Assembly (NCBI GenBank): GCA_009781125.1
Contig: WQYS01000065.1
Span: forward strand, 1-10,166
DNA: 10,166 bases
Direction of reading: 5' to 3'
Origin: Acidobacteriaceae bacterium
Lineage (GTDB): Bacteria > Acidobacteriota > Terriglobia > Terriglobales > Acidobacteriaceae
The notes below the pieces were generated by a model. It had not been told where the DNA came from, made no database searches, and saw only the letters and a program-made list of their open reading frames with translations. Within the stretch, counting starts at the first letter, position 1. The number at the start of each line of letters is the position of its first letter. Shown here piece after piece: positions 5,661-10,166 of this stretch. Both the position numbers and the translations under genes were made by a program.

Positions 5661-6365
5661 ATGAAGAGAACCCTTTTATTCGTTCTAACCATGGCGGTTG
5701 CGGCGACCGTTAGTGCGCAAACCGCTCCGACCGCAAAGAAGACTACGACCACGGTTCATCACGCAACCACGGCAAAATCAACGGCGACTGCCCCGGCAAC
5801 CGCTACATCTGCGGAGAACCCGCCTAACATACCCAAGGTCGAAGGCGCTCCGAAAGATATGTACACGATGCGCTATGCCGACATCACCATCGGTACGGGA
5901 GAGCTTGCCAAACCGAACCAGTTCTATACCGTTCAGTACACCGGCTGGCTCACCGACGGCACGAAGTTCGATTCCTCTCTTGACCGCGGCCAGCCTTTTA
6001 CCTTCAGGGTTGGCGGGCGGCAGGTCATCGAAGGATGGGATACCGGCTTCGAGGGAATGCACGTGGGCGGCAAACGGCGGCTGTACATTCCGTATCAGCT
6101 CGGCTATGGAGAACTGGGACGCCCTCCGCAGATTCCGCCCAAGGCCGAACTTATCTTCGATATTGAATTGGTGAGCCAGTCCGAGAGGCCGCCCCTGCCT
6201 CCGGCAAGGCCCATTCCGCCGCCTGTCAATCCCTCGCAGAACAGGCCTGCAACGCCTCCTCACCCTGCCGCAGCAGGAGCAACCGGCGCAGCCAGCCAGC
6301 CCGCAACGCCTGCTCCCACGCCAGCAGACGCAACCAAGCCGCAGACGCAGCCGGAGACACACTAG
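5661..6365 (+). CDS. Secreted FKBP-type peptidyl-prolyl isomerase
   Basis: It catalyses cis-trans isomerisation of X-Pro bonds and probably acts as a folding catalyst in the periplasm. 234 residues. A clear signal peptide (K2-R3, hydrophobic 5-17, cleavage after V-S-A19) leads into a Thr/Ala-rich low-complexity stretch (20-55). The single FKBP domain spans about 68-173 and keeps the usual active-site set: Y93, F103-D104, F113, V122-I123, W126, Y149 in L-G-Y-G, and F166 in I-F-D-I-E-L. The C-terminal 60 residues are rich in Pro, Ala, Thr and Gln with no visible fold, perhaps a cell-wall or envelope spacer. There is no Mip-like dimerisation helix domain. It lies 46 bases before the ABC exporter gene on the same strand and could share its transcript. 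Confidence 0.92.
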   Translation: MKRTLLFVLTMAVAATVSAQTAPTAKKTTTTVHHATTAKSTATAPATATSAENPPNIPKVEGAPKDMYTMRYADITIGTGELAKPNQFYTVQYTGWLTDGTKFDSSLDRGQPFTFRVGGRQVIEGWDTGFEGMHVGGKRRLYIPYQLGYGELGRPPQIPPKAELIFDIELVSQSERPPLPPARPIPPPVNPSQNRPATPPHPAAAGATGAASQPATPAPTPADATKPQTQPETH

Positions 6366-6411
6366 CCTCATCTGATCTAACAGAATCAAGGAATCCGGAA
6401 GACGCGAGCTC

Positions 6412-8232
6412 ATGCTGGAGAAACTTAAACCGCTCAGCCCCTACCTCAGGCGATACAGAAGACCGTACGCCTGGGGAGTGGCTTCCAACATGGTCTATAA
6501 CGGCTTCAAGGTCACGATTCCCCTCGTCATCGGCGCGGCTGTCGACGGCATGAACCACGGCTTCATCCATCACCGGCCCATCTTTTACGCCCTGCTACTT
6601 ATGGCAGTTTCAGCGGTGTCAGGCACATTTCTCTACCTGGCTCGCCAGATTCTGATCGGGACCTCGCGCGAGATCGAGTACGACATGCGCAACGACCTGT
6701 TCCGCAACCTGGAACGGCAGTCGCCCAGCTTTTACCACACGCACCGCACGGGCGACATCATGGCGCGCGCGACCAACGATCTGGACGCCGTGCGCCAGCT
6801 GCTTGGCCCGGCCATCATGTACAGCGTGAACACCATCTTTTATATGTTGTTTGCGATCCCGATCATGTACCACTTCAGTCCCAGGCTGACACTGTTTGCC
6901 TTCGTGCCTATGCCGATTGCGTCGGTGCTGGTGCAGTACCTGGGCAACCGCATCCACCATCGCTTCGAACAGATTCAGGCGATGTACTCCGACATCTCGG
7001 CCCGCGCCCAGGAGAACTTTGCCGGAGCGCGCCTCATCCGCGCCTTCGCCCAGGAGGAGGCCGAGATCGCCACCTTCGAGACCGCCAACCTGGAGTACAT
7101 CGACAAGAGTCTGTACCTGGTCCGCATCATGGCCATGCTGTGGCCGACGCTGGACTTCCTGCTTGGGCTGCCGTTTGTCATCGTGCTTCTGATCGGTGGC
7201 CATCAGGTGCTTGCGGGCCACCTCTCGGTGGGCCACTTTACCAGCTTCAATGTCTACATGATTCAGCTTATGTGGCCGCTGATCGCCGTCGGCTGGGTGG
7301 TGAACCTCTTCCAGCGCGGAACCGCCTCCATGAGCCGCATCGACGAGCTGCTAAAGCAGCAGCCCGACATCGCCGACGATCCGGCGCTGTTGCCCGTTGC
7401 GGCGCCTACTCTCTCTTCGAGCAGCCTCGCGCAAAAAGACGGACTAGTCTCATACAATTCCGACGCGATCGAAGCGCAGATTAGCGGCGACATCGAACTT
7501 CGCAATCTGACCTTCGCTTACGCCGACGGTCCCGAAGTTCTGCGCGACATTAATCTCACGATCCCGGCAGGCTCATCGCTGGCTATCGTCGGACCAACAG
7601 GCTCGGGCAAGACCACGCTGGTCTCGCTGATTCCCCGTTTACAGGATGCCGCCCCCGGCATGGTGCTCATCGACGGCAGGCCGATCCGTGAGTTCCGGCT
7701 GGAGACACTGCGTAAGAACATCGGTTTCGTCCCGCAGGAGACCTATCTCTTCTCCGACACCATACGGCATAACATCGTCTTCGGCGTTCCCGATGCTGCC
7801 GACGAGCAGGTGCAGGATGCCGCCGCCATCGCTCATATCCGCAACGAGATTCTTGAGTTTCCGCGCGGCTTCGACACCATGGTGGGCGAGCGCGGCGTGA
7901 CCCTCTCCGGCGGACAGAAGCAGCGCACGGCCATCGCTCGCGCTGTGATCCGCGACCCGCGCATCCTGATTCTTGACGACGCTCTGGCCTCGGTTGATAC
8001 CTACACCGAAGAGCGCATCCTGACACGGCTGAAGCAGGTCATGGAAGGACGCACAACGCTGTTTATATCGCACCGTATCTCGACGGCTCGCAACGCCGAT
8101 CAGATTGCGGTTCTCGCGCATGGCCGCATCGCCGAGCTGGGAACGCACGACGAGCTGCTGGCTCGCAACGGATACTACGCCAGCCTGTTCGAAAAGCAGC
8201 GGCTCGAAGAGGAGCTTTCTGTTGCCTCTTGA
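6412..8232 (+). CDS. ABC exporter half-transporter (MdlA/MsbA-type) with degenerate Walker B
   Basis: 606 residues with the exporter layout of an N-terminal membrane domain (about six helices within 20-300) fused to an ATPase domain (about 358-600). ATPase motifs: Walker A G-P-T-G-S-G-K-T-T (394-402), Q-loop Gln-442, signature L-S-G-G-Q (498-502), Walker B I-L-I-L-D-D (518-523), D-loop S-V-D, and switch His-554. The residue after the Walker B Asp is Asp-523 (codon 7978-7980) instead of the catalytic Glu. This is typical of the degenerate-site subunit of heterodimeric exporters such as TM287, BmrC or MdlA, where a second subunit supplies the active site. No partner gene is in the window, so it either pairs with a distant subunit or works as a homodimer with weak ATPase. 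Substrate unknown: drugs or lipids are the usual ones. Residues 325-355 form a Ser/Ala-rich linker of variable type. Confidence 0.93.
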   Translation: MLEKLKPLSPYLRRYRRPYAWGVASNMVYNGFKVTIPLVIGAAVDGMNHGFIHHRPIFYALLLMAVSAVSGTFLYLARQILIGTSREIEYDMRNDLFRNLERQSPSFYHTHRTGDIMARATNDLDAVRQLLGPAIMYSVNTIFYMLFAIPIMYHFSPRLTLFAFVPMPIASVLVQYLGNRIHHRFEQIQAMYSDISARAQENFAGARLIRAFAQEEAEIATFETANLEYIDKSLYLVRIMAMLWPTLDFLLGLPFVIVLLIGGHQVLAGHLSVGHFTSFNVYMIQLMWPLIAVGWVVNLFQRGTASMSRIDELLKQQPDIADDPALLPVAAPTLSSSSLAQKDGLVSYNSDAIEAQISGDIELRNLTFAYADGPEVLRDINLTIPAGSSLAIVGPTGSGKTTLVSLIPRLQDAAPGMVLIDGRPIREFRLETLRKNIGFVPQETYLFSDTIRHNIVFGVPDAADEQVQDAAAIAHIRNEILEFPRGFDTMVGERGVTLSGGQKQRTAIARAVIRDPRILILDDALASVDTYTEERILTRLKQVMEGRTTLFISHRISTARNADQIAVLAHGRIAELGTHDELLARNGYYASLFEKQRLEEELSVAS

Positions 8233-8250
8233 ATACGTATTGGTTATATA
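8222..8250 (+). promoter_or_regulatory. Candidate promoter for the POTRA-protein gene
   Basis: TTGCCT (8222-8227) and TATATA (8245-8250) are separated by 17 bases, each matching the sigma-70-type consensus at four of six positions; an overlapping TATATT (8247-8252) is a better -10 but at 19 bases. The -35 lies inside the end of the ABC exporter gene. The local AT-richness contrasts with the GC-rich surroundings. Weak motif evidence only. Confidence 0.3.
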
Positions 8251-8280
8251 TTTGGTTTAACCACGGAGCATGTACTGAGA

Positions 8281-9414
8281 ATGAATGCATCCTTGAAAAC
8301 GGCCTATTGTGCTTTGTTGTTTTTTGGACTTATTGTGGCAATGCCAGCGCGCACAGAGCAGACACATCACAGCGCCGCTCCGCACTCCGAACATCTTCCA
8401 TATGCATTCAGCAACTTCGTTTGGTGGAGCGATGGTGAACTGCGAGGACTTTTGAAGAACAGGATACCGGGTCTTGGCGATGAGATTACGCCATATTCGC
8501 CAATGGAGCGCAGGCTTTACGACACACTTACAGCGCTTCTTAAGCAGAAAGGGATTGCGGCGGAAATTCAGATTAACGAGCCTTCAAAATTCGAGCTAAC
8601 TGCCCAGCGCGCTCCTGGCGCTCCACCTGTCGCTATTGTCTTCGGCATCCTCTCTCCTCCGATTCTTATCGACAAAGTGATTGTTTCAGGTGCGCCTGAG
8701 ACGGTTGCTGCTGTCTTGGACGAAAGATTCAAACCAAACGAAGGCCGCAACTATTCAGGCCGTCTAGACTGGTCTTTCCGGTCAGATGCTCAGGATGAAC
8801 TGGAATCGAAAGGTTATCTGGATTCGCAGATAGAGATAGCGCATGATTCACCGCGTAGGAGTGGCGATAGCTACAAGGTGAACCTGCTTGTGACCGTTAT
8901 GTCTGGACCACAATACCGCGTCGGAACAGTTACAGCGGACGGCGGCCCATTGTTGAAGGGGAAAGACCTCTCCTCCTACTTTGCAGAAAGTCCGGGTGAT
9001 ATTGCAGGCCATGGGCCTTTTGGGCGATTAGCTGGACAACTTAATGCACTCTACTGGCATTATGGCTACGCCGATGTTGAGATCAACGATCATCCGGTTT
9101 TCGATCGGCCTAACGCAAAGGTCTCGTATCACCTCGAAGTTGTTCCAGGACCGATTTACCATTTGCAGAGTTTAACCATTCACAATCTCACTCCGGAGCA
9201 AGCACAACGAGTTCGGGAACTACTCGGAATGGAAGTTGGTGATGTTTTTGATGGAATGGCGATCAACACTCTTTATCACAAGCTGCCTTCGGATGATCTT
9301 TTGAAGGCATATGAATTTTCATTTAGCCCCGCCAAGGATAGAGCAGCGGCGCAGGTCGATCTGACACTCGACTTTGAAAAGACCGGCGGCAAGGCCAGCG
9401 TCACGGTGCAATAA
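8281..9414 (+). CDS. Exported protein of four POTRA-like domains, no beta-barrel
   Basis: 377 residues; I recognise the fold type but not a named gene. A signal peptide (K6, hydrophobic 8-21, cleavage near A-M-P-A23) precedes what reads as four tandem POTRA units of about 80 residues: roughly 43-125, 126-208, 209-289 and 290-366. Each shows the beta-alpha-alpha-beta-beta pattern, and the middle pair share clear motifs: L-E-S-K-G-Y-L-D-S-Q-I ... L-L-V-T-V-M-S-G-P-Q-Y and Y-W-H-Y-G-Y-A-D-V-E-I ... L-E-V-V-P-G-P-I-Y. Unit 4 has G-M-E-V-G-D-V-F-D. In BamA/TamA/Omp85 proteins such repeats precede a roughly 300-residue outer-membrane barrel; here the protein stops right after the last unit, with only about ten residues to spare. 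A periplasmic scaffold or chaperone role is inferred. The DNA is less GC-rich than its neighbours (31 of 60 at 9181-9240, against 40 of 60 at 7921-7980), hinting at different ancestry. A GGAG (8265-8268) lies 12 bases before the ATG. Confidence 0.75.
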   Translation: MNASLKTAYCALLFFGLIVAMPARTEQTHHSAAPHSEHLPYAFSNFVWWSDGELRGLLKNRIPGLGDEITPYSPMERRLYDTLTALLKQKGIAAEIQINEPSKFELTAQRAPGAPPVAIVFGILSPPILIDKVIVSGAPETVAAVLDERFKPNEGRNYSGRLDWSFRSDAQDELESKGYLDSQIEIAHDSPRRSGDSYKVNLLVTVMSGPQYRVGTVTADGGPLLKGKDLSSYFAESPGDIAGHGPFGRLAGQLNALYWHYGYADVEINDHPVFDRPNAKVSYHLEVVPGPIYHLQSLTIHNLTPEQAQRVRELLGMEVGDVFDGMAINTLYHKLPSDDLLKAYEFSFSPAKDRAAAQVDLTLDFEKTGGKASVTVQ

Positions 9415-9436
9415 CCGCCTTTTTAGTATTGTTTGT

Positions 9437-10069
9437 ATGATCCTTTACGTAGCCACATCCAATCGAGGCAAGTTGGCCGATTTTGCTGCCGCGAACACCT
9501 ATGATATTTCAATCGCTCCCCTGCCCCGCCTCGATAAGATCGAGCCTCCGCCGGAGAACGAACCCACGTTCGAAGCGAACGCCAGATCGAAGGCCATCTA
9601 TTATTCTCGCCACGCACCGGGCGAGATCGTCGTTGCCGACGACTCCGGTCTTGAAGTGGATGCGCTTCACGGCTCCCCGGGCGTGCACTCGGCGCGCTTT
9701 GCCGACGATAACAACTTTCTCGTCGCTGGTTGCTGCACCTCTGCTATGTTTTCTCTATCGATCGATCAGCGCAACAACCTCTGCCTGCTCTCGCTGCTCA
9801 CGGGAGTTCCGCTCACCGAGCGCAGCGCTCGCTATCACTGCGTTCTAGCGGCGGCGCGCGATGGCGAGATCGTCGCCGTAGCGCACGGAGCCGTCGAAGG
9901 CGAGATCCTCACCGAGCCGCGAGGCGCAGGCGGCTTCGGCTACGATCCGCTCTTCTATCTGCCGGAGCAGCGCAAGACGATGGCCGAGCTTGAGCGCGTT
10001 CATAAACTCAGTTTCAGCCACAGGGGGATTGCCTTCCGCGCGCTCCTAAAGGAGCTTTCCGTTCGCTGA
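9437..10069 (+). CDS. rdgB: RdgB/HAM1 non-canonical purine NTP pyrophosphatase
   Basis: It hydrolyses dITP, ITP and XTP to monophosphates plus pyrophosphate, keeping deaminated purines out of DNA and RNA; cytoplasmic. 210 residues from the ATG at 9437, chosen because the protein then starts M-I-L-Y-V-A-T-S-N-R-G-K, the family's opening substrate-binding motif. The open frame reaches back to 9374 but would overlap the preceding gene. Other signatures: A-D-D-S-G-L-E-V-D-A-L (67-77, catalytic Asp pair D68-D69), P-G-V-H-S-A-R-F (81-88), G-F-G-Y-D-P-L-F (166-173) and S-H-R-G (194-197). Between S-A-R-F and the helix starting D-Q-R-N-N there is an extra stretch (about 90-108) that includes C99-C100 and makes the protein longer than the E. 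coli enzyme of about 197 residues. It starts 22 bases after the POTRA gene, with no clear Shine-Dalgarno. Confidence 0.93.
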   Translation: MILYVATSNRGKLADFAAANTYDISIAPLPRLDKIEPPPENEPTFEANARSKAIYYSRHAPGEIVVADDSGLEVDALHGSPGVHSARFADDNNFLVAGCCTSAMFSLSIDQRNNLCLLSLLTGVPLTERSARYHCVLAAARDGEIVAVAHGAVEGEILTEPRGAGGFGYDPLFYLPEQRKTMAELERVHKLSFSHRGIAFRALLKELSVR

Positions 10070-10166
10070 CCGAAACGCAACCACGCGTCAAATTCCTGCA
10101 AACAACGCTAAGCTGAAGAAACACAATCCAATTAATGTAACCGCACCAATGCACGATAAACGCACA

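Noticed and set aside
8233..8265. ATACGTAT palindrome and a GGTTA...TAACC inverted repeat after the ABC exporter
   Set aside because: The stems are short and AT-rich with no U-tract; not a convincing terminator.
10149..10166. ATG followed by five open codons at the right edge
   Set aside because: It could be the start of the next gene, but six codons with no ribosome site are too little to call. The 97 bases after rdgB otherwise show no hairpin or promoter I would defend.

Overview
The window looks like chromosomal DNA from a didermic, fairly GC-rich bacterium. I lean towards Acidobacteriota (Terriglobales/Acidobacteriaceae-like). This rests on overall protein style, a single-chain LptF-LptG protein, a secreted FKBP with long Ala/Pro/Thr-rich arms and a CATTCC/GGAATC-type repeat. 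It is an inference; I ran no search. No rRNA, tRNA, CRISPR array, insertion sequence or prophage gene is visible, and no gene-free stretch exceeds 300 bases.

Left part (1-2213): a secreted chagasin-type (I42) cysteine protease inhibitor runs off the left edge on the minus strand. It is divergent from a two-gene two-component system made of a short membrane histidine kinase and an OmpR/PhoB-type regulator. The divergent intergenic region holds a pair of REP-like palindromes in inverted orientation, with a compensatory base-pair change between the two copies.

Middle (2214-5660): an orphan ribbon-helix-helix antitoxin-like gene has twin palindromes at its promoter/start and an 11-codon possible PIN-toxin remnant overlapping its stop. 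Next is a 787-residue permease made of two complete LptF/LptG halves in one chain. A minus-strand BrnT toxin / CopG-family antitoxin pair follows, overlapping by 17 bases. The permease is therefore bracketed by toxin-antitoxin-type genes.

Right part (5661-10166), all on the plus strand: a secreted FKBP-type prolyl isomerase; an ABC exporter half-transporter whose Walker B catalytic Glu is replaced by Asp (MdlA/TM287-like degenerate type); an exported protein that appears to be four tandem POTRA-like domains with no beta-barrel, in noticeably less GC-rich DNA; and an RdgB/HAM1 nucleotide-sanitising pyrophosphatase with an unusual insertion.

Taken together, the permease, isomerase, exporter and POTRA protein suggest an envelope-biogenesis neighbourhood, though co-function is only inferred from proximity. 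The observations most worth a second look are the POTRA-only protein, the LptF-LptG fusion, the covarying REP pair, and the orphan antitoxin with its possible toxin remnant and twin operators.
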